Both the position numbers and the translations under genes were made by a program. From contig NZ_JAKUDO010000001.1 in NCBI RefSeq assembly GCF_022436485.1, forward strand, positions 2,542,001-2,606,000: DNA of 64,000 nt. Direction: 5' to 3'. The notes under the pieces are model-generated. The model saw only the letters and a program-made list of their open reading frames with translations. It had not been told where the DNA came from and ran no database searches. Positions 15,875-25,592 of this stretch are shown piece after piece. Origin of the DNA: Agrococcus sp. ARC_14 (GTDB lineage Bacteria; Actinomycetota; Actinomycetes; Actinomycetales; Microbacteriaceae). Within the stretch, counting starts at the first letter, position 1. Every line of letters starts with the position of its first letter.

Positions 15875-18073
15875 CTACGCCGTGACCAGCGCCGCGCGGG
15901 CATCCGGGCCGAGACGGCGATGCACCGCGAGCCGCAGCGCGGTGTGGCGCTCGAGCGTCGGATCGTCGGCGAGCACCGCCTGCGCCGCCGTGCGCGCCGC
16001 CTCGATGATCGCCACGTCGCGCGCGACCCGCAGCACCCGCAGCCCGCTGCGGCCTCCCGACTGCGCGACGCCCAGCACGTCGCCCTCGCCGCGCTGCTCG
16101 AGGTCGACCTCTGCGAGCACGAAGCCGTCGAGCGTGCCGGCCACCGCGTCGAGCCGCACCCGCGCGTCGCTGAACGCGTCGACGCCGGTGACGAGCATGC
16201 AGAGTCCCGCGTGCTCGCCGCGCCCGACGCGCCCACGCAGCTGGTGCAGCTGCGAGACGCCGAAGCGGTCGGCCGAGAGCACGACCATCATCGTGGCGTT
16301 CGGCACGTCGACGCCCACCTCGATGACGGTGGTGGCGACGACCACGTCGATCTCGCCGGCGCGGAACCGGCTCATGACGGAGTCCTTGTCCTCCGTCGAC
16401 ATGGCCCCCGTCAGCGGCTCGATCGTCCTGCCGGCGAGCGCGGGGCTGCGCCGCAGCTGGCCGACGGTCGTGACCACGTCGTCGACGACCGGGGCGTGCC
16501 CGGCGTCGGCCGACGCATCCGCCGACGTGTCTGCCTGCGTCTCGACGCCCTCGAGCGTGCCGGGCGAGATGGCGGGGCAGACGACGAAGGCCTGGCGGCC
16601 ACGCTCGAGCTCCTCGTGCATGCGGCCCCAGATGCGGTTGAACACCACGGGATCGCTCTTGTCGACGACGAAGGTCTGGATGGGGCTGCGGCCGGCGGGC
16701 AGCGAGCGGATCGTCGAGACGTCGAGATCGCCGAACGCGGTCATCGCGATGGTGCGCGGGATGGGCGTGGCCGTCAGCACGAGTGTGTGCGGGTGGGTGC
16801 CCTTGGCGCGCAGGGCCTCGCGCTGGGCGACGCCGAAGCGGTGCTGCTCGTCGATGATGACGAGCGCGAGCTCGGCGAACGAGGTCTTCTCGCTCAGCAG
16901 CGCGTGCGTGCCGACGACGATGCGCGCCTGCCCGGCGGCGATGCGCAGCATGGCGCGCTTGCGCTCGGCGGCGGGCAGCTGGCCGGTGAGCAGCGTCGGC
17001 AGCAGCTCGGCGGCGAGCTCCGGCCCGAGCGCACGCGTGATGGAGCGCAGGTGCTGCACCGCGAGCACCTCGGTGGGGGCGAGCAGCGCCGACTGGCCGC
17101 CCGACTCGGCGACGGCGAGCATGGCGCGGGTGGCGACGACCGTCTTGCCGGAGCCCACCTCGCCCTGCACGAGCCGGTGCATGGCGGTGCCGCTCGCGAG
17201 GTCGGCGGCGATCGCCTCGCCGGCGGCCGTCTGGTCGTCGGTGAGCTGCCACGGCAGCGCGGCGTCGAAGCGCTCGAGGATGGGGCCGGGGAGCCTTGGC
17301 GCGGTCGGCAGGGTGTCGAACCAGTCGCGCGTCGCCAGCAGATAGGTCTGCAGCAGGAAGGCCTCCTGCCAGGCGAGCGTGTGGCGGCCGCGGTAGGCGT
17401 CCTGCTCGAGCTTGGGCTGGTGCGTGAGCCGGAGCGCCTCGGTGAGCGGCAGCAGCTTGTGCTCGGCGCGCAGCTCGGCCGGCACCGGGTCGGGCACCTC
17501 GCCGAGTGCGTCGAGACCCAGGGCGACGAGCGCCTGGATCTTGACGGTGGTGAGCGTGGCGGTGGCCGGATAGATCGGCACGGGCTGGTTGGCCCATTCC
17601 TCGGCGTCGATTCCCTCGGCCTCGTCGAAGAGCTCGACGTCCGGGTGCGCGAGCTGCCGTCGATCCTTGTAGATGCCGACGGTGCCGGAGAAGAGTGCGG
17701 TGACGCCCTGGTGCAGCTGCTCCTGGCGGAAGCGCTGGTTGAAGAACGCGAGGTCGATCGTGCCCTCGCCGTCGGTGATCGTGATGGTCGTGAGCGAGCG
17801 AGGGCGGCCCTTGGCGTCGCGCTGCAGGTCGCGCGTCTCGACGGAGCGCACCCGCGCGACCACGGTGACGTGCTCGCCGGGCACGAGGCTCGCGAAGTCG
17901 GTGAGCTCGCCGCGCTTCGCGTAGCGGCGCGGCAGGTGCCAGACGAGATCGCCGAGGGTCGTCATGCCGAAGGCGCGCTCGAGCTTGGCGGCAGGCGCCT
18001 TGCCGAGCACGCGCTCGAGCGGCCGCTCGAACCCGTCGGGCACCGCTCCGCCGCTCGCATCCTTCGTCGCCAC
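15875..18073 (-). CDS. recG: ATP-dependent DNA helicase RecG
   Basis: A 732-residue helicase for branch migration and fork reversal. It has an N-terminal wedge OB-fold (residues ~60-180), then helicase motifs: Walker A QGEVGSGKT, the DEXH box IIDEQHRFG, ATPIPRT (motif III), and motif VI in QLRGRVGRG. The C-terminal LDGFVLAEVDLEQRGEGDVLG stretch is typical of RecG. The open frame extends upstream, but GTG 18073 is chosen because family similarity begins there and a TACGCT hexamer ends 6 nt before it. Confidence 0.94.
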   Translation of the reverse strand: MATKDASGGAVPDGFERPLERVLGKAPAAKLERAFGMTTLGDLVWHLPRRYAKRGELTDFASLVPGEHVTVVARVRSVETRDLQRDAKGRPRSLTTITITDGEGTIDLAFFNQRFRQEQLHQGVTALFSGTVGIYKDRRQLAHPDVELFDEAEGIDAEEWANQPVPIYPATATLTTVKIQALVALGLDALGEVPDPVPAELRAEHKLLPLTEALRLTHQPKLEQDAYRGRHTLAWQEAFLLQTYLLATRDWFDTLPTAPRLPGPILERFDAALPWQLTDDQTAAGEAIAADLASGTAMHRLVQGEVGSGKTVVATRAMLAVAESGGQSALLAPTEVLAVQHLRSITRALGPELAAELLPTLLTGQLPAAERKRAMLRIAAGQARIVVGTHALLSEKTSFAELALVIIDEQHRFGVAQREALRAKGTHPHTLVLTATPIPRTIAMTAFGDLDVSTIRSLPAGRSPIQTFVVDKSDPVVFNRIWGRMHEELERGRQAFVVCPAISPGTLEGVETQADTSADASADAGHAPVVDDVVTTVGQLRRSPALAGRTIEPLTGAMSTEDKDSVMSRFRAGEIDVVVATTVIEVGVDVPNATMMVVLSADRFGVSQLHQLRGRVGRGEHAGLCMLVTGVDAFSDARVRLDAVAGTLDGFVLAEVDLEQRGEGDVLGVAQSGGRSGLRVLRVARDVAIIEAARTAAQAVLADDPTLERHTALRLAVHRRLGPDARAALVTA

Positions 18074-18079
18074 GTGTCT

Positions 18080-18085
18080 AGCGTA
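18080..18085 (-). promoter_or_regulatory. -10 element of recG
   Basis: TACGCT on the minus strand, six bases before the recG GTG, in the 82-nt divergent gap with rsmD. A leaderless recG mRNA is likely. Confidence 0.5.
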
Positions 18086-18155
18086 GGCTTTCGCTCCCAC
18101 TCCACCGACGCATCCGCCCGTCGTCTGTGGAGCATGGATGCGCGAGGATGTGGGC

Positions 18156-18728
18156 ATGACACGGATCATCGGTGGTCTCGCCGGCGGCGTGCGGCTGCAC
18201 GTGCCGGTGCGTGGCACGCGGCCCACCTCGGAGCGCGTGCGCGAGGCGATGTTCGGCGCGCTCGACGCGCGCAGCCTGTGCGACGGCGCACGAGTGCTCG
18301 ATCTGTTCGCGGGCTCCGGCGCCCTGGGGCTCGAGGCGGCCAGCCGCGGAGCGGAGTCGGTCGTGCTCGTCGAGCGCGATCGGGCGGCGGCGAAGGTCGC
18401 GCAGCGCAACGCCGAGTCGGTCGCGAAGTCGGGCGCCGCGCACGCGCTCGTCGAGCAGGTGGCGGCAGCGCCGTTCCTGCAGCGCTCTGGGCGCAGCTTC
18501 GACCTGGTCTTCATCGACCCGCCCTACGAGCTGCCGGACGACGAGCTGACGGCTGCGCTCATCGCCCTCGCGCCGCTGCTGATGCATCCCGCGACCGTGG
18601 TCGTCGAGCGGGCGCGCAGGGCCGGGCCGCTCGACCCGCCGGGCGACCTCGAGGTGGAGCGCACGCGCGACTACGGCGACACGCGACTGCACTTCCTGAC
18701 GACGACGGGCGCGTTCGCCGACCGCTGA
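18156..18728 (+). CDS. rsmD: 16S rRNA (guanine966-N2)-methyltransferase
   Basis: A 190-residue RsmD methyltransferase. It begins MTRIIGGLAGGVRLHVP; the SAM-binding loop is VLDLFAGSGALGLEAASRGA, and the catalytic motif IV is FIDPPYELPDDE. ATG 18156 is preferred over the upstream in-frame ATG at 18138 because an AGGA sits 7 nt before it and family members start here. It is divergent from recG and typically neighbours recG and coaD in actinobacteria. Confidence 0.93.
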   Translation: MTRIIGGLAGGVRLHVPVRGTRPTSERVREAMFGALDARSLCDGARVLDLFAGSGALGLEAASRGAESVVLVERDRAAAKVAQRNAESVAKSGAAHALVEQVAAAPFLQRSGRSFDLVFIDPPYELPDDELTAALIALAPLLMHPATVVVERARRAGPLDPPGDLEVERTRDYGDTRLHFLTTTGAFADR

Positions 18729-18813
18729 GCGCGAGATCGGTGTTGTCTTCCGCTCGCTGCTGAGCGGTTCGGCGCCTGCCTCCCTCATCGCTGAGCGCCT
18801 CGGCCCCGAATCC

Positions 18814-18866
18814 TCCGGTACCCAACCGTTGTCATAGATCCACGGAGGCAACCCCTCGGTACCGGA
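18814..18866. repeat. CCGGTACC-bounded palindrome 1
   Basis: TCCGGTACC at 18814 is the reverse complement of GGTACCGGA ending at 18866. The inner arms pair less well (CAACCG with CAACCC-type bases). It resembles the neighbour at 18920. Confidence 0.55.
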
Positions 18867-18919
18867 AGCTCGGCGGGGCCTGCTGCGCCGCGCGCTGGCC
18901 AGACCGGGCTCGCCCCGAA

Positions 18920-18974
18920 AACCGGTACCGAATGCACCGATTCGGGCGGCAGAGGCGTGCATTTGGTACCGGTT
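18920..18974. repeat. CCGGTACC-bounded palindrome 2
   Basis: Arms AACCGGTACCGAATGCAC and GTGCATTTGGTACCGGTT (17 of 18 complementary) with a 19-nt loop. It is the clearest hairpin in this gap and is followed by the 79-bp repeat array. Confidence 0.75.
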
Positions 18975-18991
18975 CTTGGCAGGCGCTGGAA

Positions 18992-19224
18992 ACGCGGCCC
19001 GGGACGGGCCACGGCGCGGGGGTCGAGGCGGAGACCCGAAAGGGTCTCCGCTTCAGAGCTCCACCGGAGAACGCGGCCCGAGACGGGCCACGGCGCTGGG
19101 GTCGCGGCGGAGACCCGAAAGGGTCTCCGCTTCAGAGCTCCACCGGAGACCGCGGCCCGAGACGGGCCACGGCGCTGGGGTCGCGGCGGAGACCCGAAAG
19201 GGTCTCCGCTTCAGAGCTCCACCG
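18992..19224. repeat. 79-bp tandem array over the thiL 3' end (three copies)
   Basis: Copies at 18992-19070, 19071-19149 and 19150-19224 differ at only a few bases. Each holds a GGCCC-GRGAC-GGGCC hairpin, a CGCTGGGGTCGCGGC-type spacer and a GGAGACCC-GAAA-GGGTCTCC hairpin, and ends AGAGCTCCACCG. The copy nearest thiL provides its last codons (VEL) and TGA. The hairpins could terminate thiL transcription. Confidence 0.85.
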
Positions 19225-20242
19225 CGCGGTAGGGGTCCCAGCCGCGGGGCTCGAGGGGCGCGCCGTCGAGGGTGACGTGCGGGGGCTCGCCCTCGGCCAG
19301 GGACTCGACCGTGCCGAGTCGGTGCACCGGGTGGCCGGCGAGCTCAGCGGGTGGCGTGATGCCGGCGGGCAACGCGCACAGCAGCGCGTGATCCTCGCCG
19401 CCGTGGAGCGCGGCCTCGAGGCTGGCGCCGAGCGCCATGGCGTCCTGCGCTGCCGTTTCGACCGCCGCCCGATCGAACGCGATGCGCACGCCGGATGCGC
19501 GGGCGACGCGGGCGCCGTCGAGCGCGAGGCCGTCGGAGACGTCGAGCATCGCGGTGGCACCGAGATCGGCGAGCAGCGTGCCAGCGGCGACGGGCGACAC
19601 GGGCGCGAGCTGCGCGGCGACGGCGCGGCCGTGGTCTCCGGCGCGGAGCCGCTCGGTCGCCGCGCGCACCGGCTCCGCTGCCTCATCCTGGGCCTGCGCG
19701 AAGAGCAGCCGCAGCCCCGTCGCGGCCAGGCCGAGCCCGCCGACGCACCACACCGCATCCCCCGCCCGTGCCCCGGAGCGCAGCACCGGGGGGCGTCCCT
19801 CGAGGTCGCCGAACGCCGTGACGGCGATCGTCGCGTGGCGGGCGGTGCCGAGGTCGCCGCCGACGACGCCGCAGCCGGGCGCCATGGCCGCGATCGCGTC
19901 GGCGAGGCCGCGCGCGAAGTCCTCGAGCGCGGAGACGCGCGTGGACGGTGCGACCGCGAGCGCCACGACGAGCGAGGTGGGCCGGGCGCCCATCGCGGCG
20001 ACATCGATGAGGTTGGTGGCGACGGCCTTCCAGCCGAGGTCGTGCCAGCTCGACCAGCCGAGCCGGAAGTCGGCGCCCTCGAGCATCGTGTCGGTGGTCA
20101 CCACGAAGCGGCCGTCGGCGGCGCGCACGACCGCCGCGTCATCGCCGGGGCCCACCTCGGTGACGTCGCCTGCGGGCAGCAGCGGCAGAAAGCGGCGCAG
20201 CGCCTCGAGCTCGCCGGCCTCGTGCAGCGTGGGGTCGTCCAT
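19211..20242 (-). CDS. thiL: Thiamine-monophosphate kinase
   Basis: A 343-residue ThiL that phosphorylates thiamine monophosphate to the diphosphate cofactor. Motifs are GPGDDAAVV and TTDTMLEGADFRLGW (metal/ATP binding), ATNLIDVAAMGARP, and the GGEDHALL signature near the C-terminus. Its last codons and stop belong to a 79-bp unit that is tandemly repeated downstream. TAGCGT ends 6 nt before the ATG, so it is probably leaderless. It faces away from the DUF3515 gene, a pairing common in actinobacteria. Confidence 0.94.
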   Translation of the reverse strand: MDDPTLHEAGELEALRRFLPLLPAGDVTEVGPGDDAAVVRAADGRFVVTTDTMLEGADFRLGWSSWHDLGWKAVATNLIDVAAMGARPTSLVVALAVAPSTRVSALEDFARGLADAIAAMAPGCGVVGGDLGTARHATIAVTAFGDLEGRPPVLRSGARAGDAVWCVGGLGLAATGLRLLFAQAQDEAAEPVRAATERLRAGDHGRAVAAQLAPVSPVAAGTLLADLGATAMLDVSDGLALDGARVARASGVRIAFDRAAVETAAQDAMALGASLEAALHGGEDHALLCALPAGITPPAELAGHPVHRLGTVESLAEGEPPHVTLDGAPLEPRGWDPYRAVEL

Positions 20243-20248
20243 GCGGCA

Positions 20249-20254
20249 ACGCTA
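20249..20254 (-). promoter_or_regulatory. -10 element of thiL
   Basis: TAGCGT on the minus strand, six bases before the thiL ATG. Confidence 0.45.
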
Positions 20255-20295
20255 GCCGGTGGATGCGGGACGGGGCACCGCGTGCGCTCGGCAGG

Positions 20296-20370
20296 GCGCG
20301 CTCGATCGGGCACAGCGCGTCGCGGGACCGCATGGAGGCTCGGCACCCCGCTCAGCCCGATCGAACGCGC
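20296..20370. repeat. Long inverted repeat between thiL and DUF3515
   Basis: GCGCGCTCGATCGGGC (20296-20311) pairs with GCCCGATCGAACGCGC (20355-20370) at 15 of 16 positions, with 43 nt between. The right arm ends 3 nt before the -10 hexamer of the DUF3515 gene, so it could affect its promoter. Confidence 0.65.
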
Positions 20371-20373
20371 AGG

Positions 20374-20379
20374 TAGGCT
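20374..20379 (+). promoter_or_regulatory. -10 element of the DUF3515 gene
   Basis: TAGGCT, six bases before the GTG at 20386, with no ribosome-binding site between. Confidence 0.5.
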
Positions 20380-20385
20380 CGTCGG

Positions 20386-20844
20386 GTGCCTCGCCTCCGC
20401 ATCCTGGCCGCCGCCGTCGCGCTGCTGGCGCTCACCGGCTGCGCTCGAGCCGTCACCCTGCCGCCCGCCGACGAGGCCGCCGACCCCGGTTGCGCCGAGG
20501 TGGTCGTCTCCCTGCCAGAGCAGATCGGCGACGAGAGCCTGACCGCACCGCTCGACCGCCGCGACACGACCTCGCAGGCCACCGCGGCCTGGGGCGACCC
20601 GAGCGCGATCACGCTGCGCTGCGGCATGCCGCAGCCAGCGCCATCGACGCAGCGCTGCATCGAGGTGGGCGGGGTCGACTGGCTCGAGGTCGCGCAGGAG
20701 GAGAACGTCTGGACGTTCCTCGCCTACGGCCGCTCACCCGCCACCGAGATCGCCGTCGACACGAACACCGTCAGCGCCGTCACCGCGCTGGAGAGCGTCT
20801 CGAGCGCGGTCGACCGCACCGAGCGCGTCGGCGCCTGCTCCTAG
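20386..20844 (+). CDS. DUF3515 family lipoprotein
   Basis: A 152-residue exported protein. The signal peptide ends ALLALTGCARA, with the lipid-modified Cys near residue 20. The mature part matches DUF3515: a VVSLPEQIGD strand, WGDPSAITLRCGM, and two or three conserved cysteines (including the C-terminal VGAC). The function of the family is unknown. It commonly neighbours thiL in actinobacteria. The GTG start is supported by the -10 hexamer 6 nt upstream (leaderless) and by the position of the signal peptide. Confidence 0.85.
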   Translation: MPRLRILAAAVALLALTGCARAVTLPPADEAADPGCAEVVVSLPEQIGDESLTAPLDRRDTTSQATAAWGDPSAITLRCGMPQPAPSTQRCIEVGGVDWLEVAQEENVWTFLAYGRSPATEIAVDTNTVSAVTALESVSSAVDRTERVGACS

Positions 20845-21201
20845 CTAGGACTGCGCCGAGTCGGCGGCGAAGACCTCCGGCAGGAACACCCGGCCGTCGT
20901 CGTGCCCCGGATCCAGCACGATCGCGTGCCCAGCCGGGATGCCCGCGGCGAGCTCCGCGCCCGTGAGCTTCAGGTGGTTGCGCGTGCGCGTGGCGAAGCC
21001 ACCGATGCGCGTCGTCGCGGTGAACGCCACCACCAGCTGCATGTCGCGGTGCGGCAGCACCAGGAACTTCCCGGAGCCCGGGTCGCGCGGGTTCTCGACC
21101 ACCGCCGGCACCACGAGCGCTGCCTCGCGCACGATCTCCCACGCGCCCGCGTGGTCGCTGGTCGCGATGGCTTGCAGGGCGTCGAGCGTGGGGTTGGTCA
21201 T
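20845..21201 (-). CDS. SseB-like N-terminal domain protein
   Basis: A 118-residue soluble protein. The layout fits the SseB N-terminal domain found in small actinobacterial proteins: helix MTNPTLDALQAIATSD, a VVPAVV strand, LPHRDMQLVVAFTATTRIGGF (the domain's property of a 'vFTs' strand), then AIVLDPGHDD and VFLPEVFA. No catalytic motif is seen. Its stop directly abuts the DUF3515 stop (convergent, no gap). Function unknown; the family call is by pattern only. Confidence 0.6.
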   Translation of the reverse strand: MTNPTLDALQAIATSDHAGAWEIVREAALVVPAVVENPRDPGSGKFLVLPHRDMQLVVAFTATTRIGGFATRTRNHLKLTGAELAAGIPAGHAIVLDPGHDDGRVFLPEVFAADSAQS

Positions 21202-21281
21202 GCCTCAATGCTGGCAGACGCGGGTGGGCGGATGCTCGGCGCTGGTCAGGCGCGTCAGTGCCCTCTGGGAGGATGACAGGC

Positions 21282-21920
21282 ATGGCGCTCGACTTCACCG
21301 CGATCGATTTCGAGACCGCGAACGGCAACGCGGCGTCGGCCTGCGCGGTGGGTCTCGTGAAGGTGCGCGACGGCCTGGTCGTCGATCGCTGGGCCACGCT
21401 CATCCGCCCGACGTCGCCGTTCCACGAGTTCTGGGAGTGGAACACGCGCATCCACGGCATCCAGGCGCACCAGGTGCTCGACGCCCCTGACTGGCGCGAG
21501 ACCCAGGAGCGGATCCTCGACTTCGGCGGTGACGACGTCTACGTCGCCCACAACGCGGGCTTCGACAAGGGCGTGATGCGCGCGGCCGCGAAGGCCGCCC
21601 AGCTGCCCGTGCCCGACATGCGCTGGACCGACTCGCTGCGCATCGCCCGCAAGACCTACGCGCTCGAGTCGTACCGGCTGCCGGTCGCTGCCCTCGCTGC
21701 AGGCTTCGACGACTTCCAGCACCATGACGCCGCCGGCGACGCGGAGGCGTGCGCTGCCATCGTGATCGGTGCCGCGAAGCGCCACGAGTGCGACGACATC
21801 GACGCCCTCGTGTCGCGCTGCGTCTCGGCGATCCACGAGATCGGCGAGCGCCACGAGCAGGTCCAGGAGCTCGAGGCGAAGCGCCGCGCGGCGCAGCGCG
21901 AACGGCCATGGTGGCAGTGA
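21282..21920 (+). CDS. DEDD-family 3'-5' exonuclease
   Basis: A 212-residue exonuclease of the DnaQ/epsilon-like group. Exo I is FTAIDFETANGN (Asp, Glu), Exo II is YVAHNAGFDKGVM, and Exo III is HHDAAGDAEACAAIV (DEDDh). ATG 21282 is preferred over in-frame starts at 21258 and 21273 because GGGAGG lies 9 nt before it. No BRCT or other extra domain follows, only a charged C-terminal helix. The substrate is not known; small stand-alone DnaQ-like exonucleases often act in DNA repair or RNA trimming. Confidence 0.88.
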   Translation: MALDFTAIDFETANGNAASACAVGLVKVRDGLVVDRWATLIRPTSPFHEFWEWNTRIHGIQAHQVLDAPDWRETQERILDFGGDDVYVAHNAGFDKGVMRAAAKAAQLPVPDMRWTDSLRIARKTYALESYRLPVAALAAGFDDFQHHDAAGDAEACAAIVIGAAKRHECDDIDALVSRCVSAIHEIGERHEQVQELEAKRRAAQRERPWWQ

Positions 21921-22238
21921 TTCGGGCCGCATATCGGGCTCAGCCATAACAAAACCGTTACGATCCCTCAGTTTTCTGGGGACGACATCCGCGTCTTTCC
22001 GCGGAATCCGGCGCGCGACCTCGAATCCCGGCTTCTGGCTGTGCGTAGCCTAGGGAGAGCCGTCGACTGACCCGGTCGACTGATTCCACAGGACGCGCCC
22101 GCCGCCGCATGATGCCGGCGAGCGTATGGTGCCGCTTCGCGAACGAGGGGACTCGTGCGAGAACGGCAGACGAACACCGCATGCGCGGCTGCACCCGTCC
22201 ACGACTGAGACCCCCGACACGGGGCGACAGGAGCGAAC
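21921..22238. other. 318-nt leader region before proV
   Basis: No gene with coding bias is seen. A CCTCAG-TTTT-CTGGGG hairpin at about 21971-21986 could end the exonuclease transcript. A TAGCCT hexamer at 22046-22051 could be the proV -10, giving a leader of about 180 nt. The leader contains GCCGCT and GGGGAC blocks and ends CGACAGGAG, loosely like c-di-AMP (ydaO/yuaA) riboswitches; I could not confirm a fold. Confidence 0.4.
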
Positions 22239-23547
<1,309 letters not shown>

Positions 23548-23558
<11 letters not shown>

Positions 23559-24519
23559 TCTTCGCCTGCCGCTCGGCCGATGGATCGAGGCCGGCGTCGA
23601 CTGGATCACCGACAACCTGGCGTTGCTCTTCGACGTCATCAAGACGATCGTCTCCGGGATGTACGACGCGATCGAATGGGTGCTCGTCGAGCCGCCCGCG
23701 CTGCTGATCATCCTCGTGCTCGCGCTGCTCGCGTTCGCGGTGCGGGGATGGAAGATGGGCATCGGCACCGTCGTCGGCCTGTTCGTGATCGTGCTGGTCA
23801 ACCAGTGGGAGAACGCCATGGCGACGCTCGCACTGACGCTCGTCGCGGCGGTGCTCGCGCTGCTCATCGCGATCCCGCTCGGCATCTGGACGGCCCGCAA
23901 CGACACCGTCTCCGCCATCGTGCGACCGGTGCTCGACTTCCTCCAGACGATGCCTGCCTTCGTCTACCTGATCCCCGCGATCGTGCTGTTCAACATCGGC
24001 GTCGTGCCCGGCATCATCGCCACGATCGCGTTCGCGATGGCACCGGGCGTGCGCCTGACCGAGCTCGGCATCCGCGGTGTGAACCGCGAGATCGTCGAGG
24101 CTGGCACCGCATTCGGCGCCTCGCCGCGGCGCATCCTGCGGCAGATCCAGCTGCCGCTCGCGCTGCCGACCATCATGACCGGCGTCAACCAGATCATCAT
24201 GCTCTCGCTGTCGATGGTCGTCATCGCGGCGATGGTCGGCGCCGGCGGCCTCGGCCAGCCGATCGTGCAGGCGCTGCAGCGCATCGACATCGGCCTGGGC
24301 GCCGAAGCTGGCCTGTCGGTCGTGATCCTCGCGATCGTGCTCGACCGCATGACGAGCGCGCTGGGCAGCCTGCAGGATCACAGCCCGATCGCGAAGTACC
24401 GCGCGCGTGCCTGGGGCGCGCGTCAGATCACCGGCACGGGGATGCCGTCGGTCTCGCCGACAGGCGTTCCCGAAGCCGAAGCAGAGACCGAAGCGACCGC
24501 CACCAGCGGCCGCTCATGA
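23548..24519 (+). CDS. proW: Glycine betaine/proline ABC transporter permease
   Basis: A 323-residue permease. The N-terminal amphipathic segment is followed by membrane helices, and the EAA-like loop is AGTAFGASPRRILRQIQLPLALP. FLQTMPAFVYLIPAIVLF and GAGGLGQPIVQALQRID are typical of the ProW/OpuAB group. It overlaps the end of proV and lies 32 nt before proX. The last ~35 residues (Pro/Thr/Glu rich) are not conserved. Confidence 0.92.
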
Positions 24520-24551
24520 GCCACACGATACGAAACGAGAGAGGACACAGC

Positions 24552-25460
24552 ATGAACAAGCGATTCATTCGCGGCGCTGCCATCGCAGCCGTCGGCACCC
24601 TCGCCCTGGCTGGCTGCTCAGCAGCCGGCGGCGACGGAGGAGATGGCGCCGCGAGCGGCGACCAGACCGACCTCACGATCGGCGTCTTCAACGGCTGGCC
24701 CGAGGGCGAGGCCGTCTCCTACCTCTGGGAGGCCATCCTCGAGGAGCAGGGCTATGACGTCGAGCTCGAGTACGCCGACGCCGGCCCGGTCTGGGCTGCG
24801 GTCGCGAGCGGCGACTACGACGTCAACCTCGACGCCTGGCTGCCGATGACCCACGCCGAGTACCTCGACCAGTACGGCGAGGACGTCGTCGACCTGGGCT
24901 CCTGGAACGACGAGGCCGTGCTCACGATGGCGGTCAACGAGGATGCTCCGATCACCTCGATCGAGGAGCTCGCCGCCAACGCGGACGCCTTCGGCAACCG
25001 CATCGTCGGCATCGAGCCCGGCGCGGGCCTCACCGCCGCCACGCAGGACCAGGTCATCCCGACCTACGGCCTGGAGGGCATGGAGTTCCAGACCTCCTCG
25101 ACCCCCGCGATGCTCGCAGAGCTGAGCGGCGCGATCGAGTCGGGCGAGAACATCGCCGTCACGCTGTGGCGTCCCCACTGGGCATACGACGAGTTCGCCA
25201 TCCGCGACCTCGAGGACCCGGAAGGCACGCTCGGCGAGGCTGAGGGCATCCACTCGATCGCCCGCACCGGCTTCGAGGAGGACTTCCCGCAGCTGAAGGA
25301 GTGGCTGTCGGCGTTCACGATGGACTCCGAGCTGCTCTTCTCGCTCGAGAACGCGATGTTCAACAGCGACGCTGAGGCCAGCGACTACCCCGAGATCGTG
25401 CAGACCTGGATCTCTGAGAACCAGGAGTACGTCGACGGGCTGACGGCAAGCGCCGAGTAG
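24552..25460 (+). CDS. proX: Glycine betaine-binding lipoprotein
   Basis: A 302-residue binding protein. The signal peptide ends TLALAGCSAAG (lipobox Cys about residue 22). The OpuAC fold is shown by TIGVFNGWPEGEAVSYLWEAIL, YDVNLDAWLPMTH and VTLWRPHWAY, whose tryptophans form the aromatic cage for quaternary ammonium ligands. A GAGAGG site lies about 8 nt before ATG 24552. It completes the proVWX operon, and a strong GC hairpin follows. Confidence 0.92.
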   Translation: MNKRFIRGAAIAAVGTLALAGCSAAGGDGGDGAASGDQTDLTIGVFNGWPEGEAVSYLWEAILEEQGYDVELEYADAGPVWAAVASGDYDVNLDAWLPMTHAEYLDQYGEDVVDLGSWNDEAVLTMAVNEDAPITSIEELAANADAFGNRIVGIEPGAGLTAATQDQVIPTYGLEGMEFQTSSTPAMLAELSGAIESGENIAVTLWRPHWAYDEFAIRDLEDPEGTLGEAEGIHSIARTGFEEDFPQLKEWLSAFTMDSELLFSLENAMFNSDAEASDYPEIVQTWISENQEYVDGLTASAE

Positions 25461-25476
25461 GCACTCCCCGCACCAA

Positions 25477-25516
25477 GACGCCGCCCCCGCATCCACCCGT
25501 ATGCGGGGGCGCCGTC
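25477..25516 (+). terminator. Hairpin after proX
   Basis: Near-perfect arms CGCCCCCGCAT and ATGCGGGGGCG within GACG...CGTC, around an 8-nt loop, 16 nt after the proX stop. It lacks a strong T tract. Confidence 0.65.
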
Positions 25517-25592
25517 GTCCGTCAGACGACGAGCGCGTGCGCGTACCTCTGTCGGACTTCAGCCCACGCTCGTCGAGTAGTGCCTCCTCTAC

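Larger units (their letters stand above)
18729..18991. other. Gene-free interval with CCGGTACC palindromes
   Basis: No coding region with actinobacterial codon bias is seen between rsmD and the thiL repeat array. The interval carries two palindromes bounded by CCGGTACC (18814-18866 and 18920-18974). Its base composition is less GC-rich than the flanks around 18805-18870. No promoter or RNA gene was recognised. Confidence 0.6.

Noticed and set aside
15392..18763. A 1123-codon plus-strand frame opposite coaD and recG
   Set aside because: Shadow of RecG/CoaD; no domain.
18992..19224. Small plus-strand ORFs with repeated GSRRRPERVSASEL-type peptides
   Set aside because: They arise only from the 79-bp tandem repeat read in frame; no start signals, no family.
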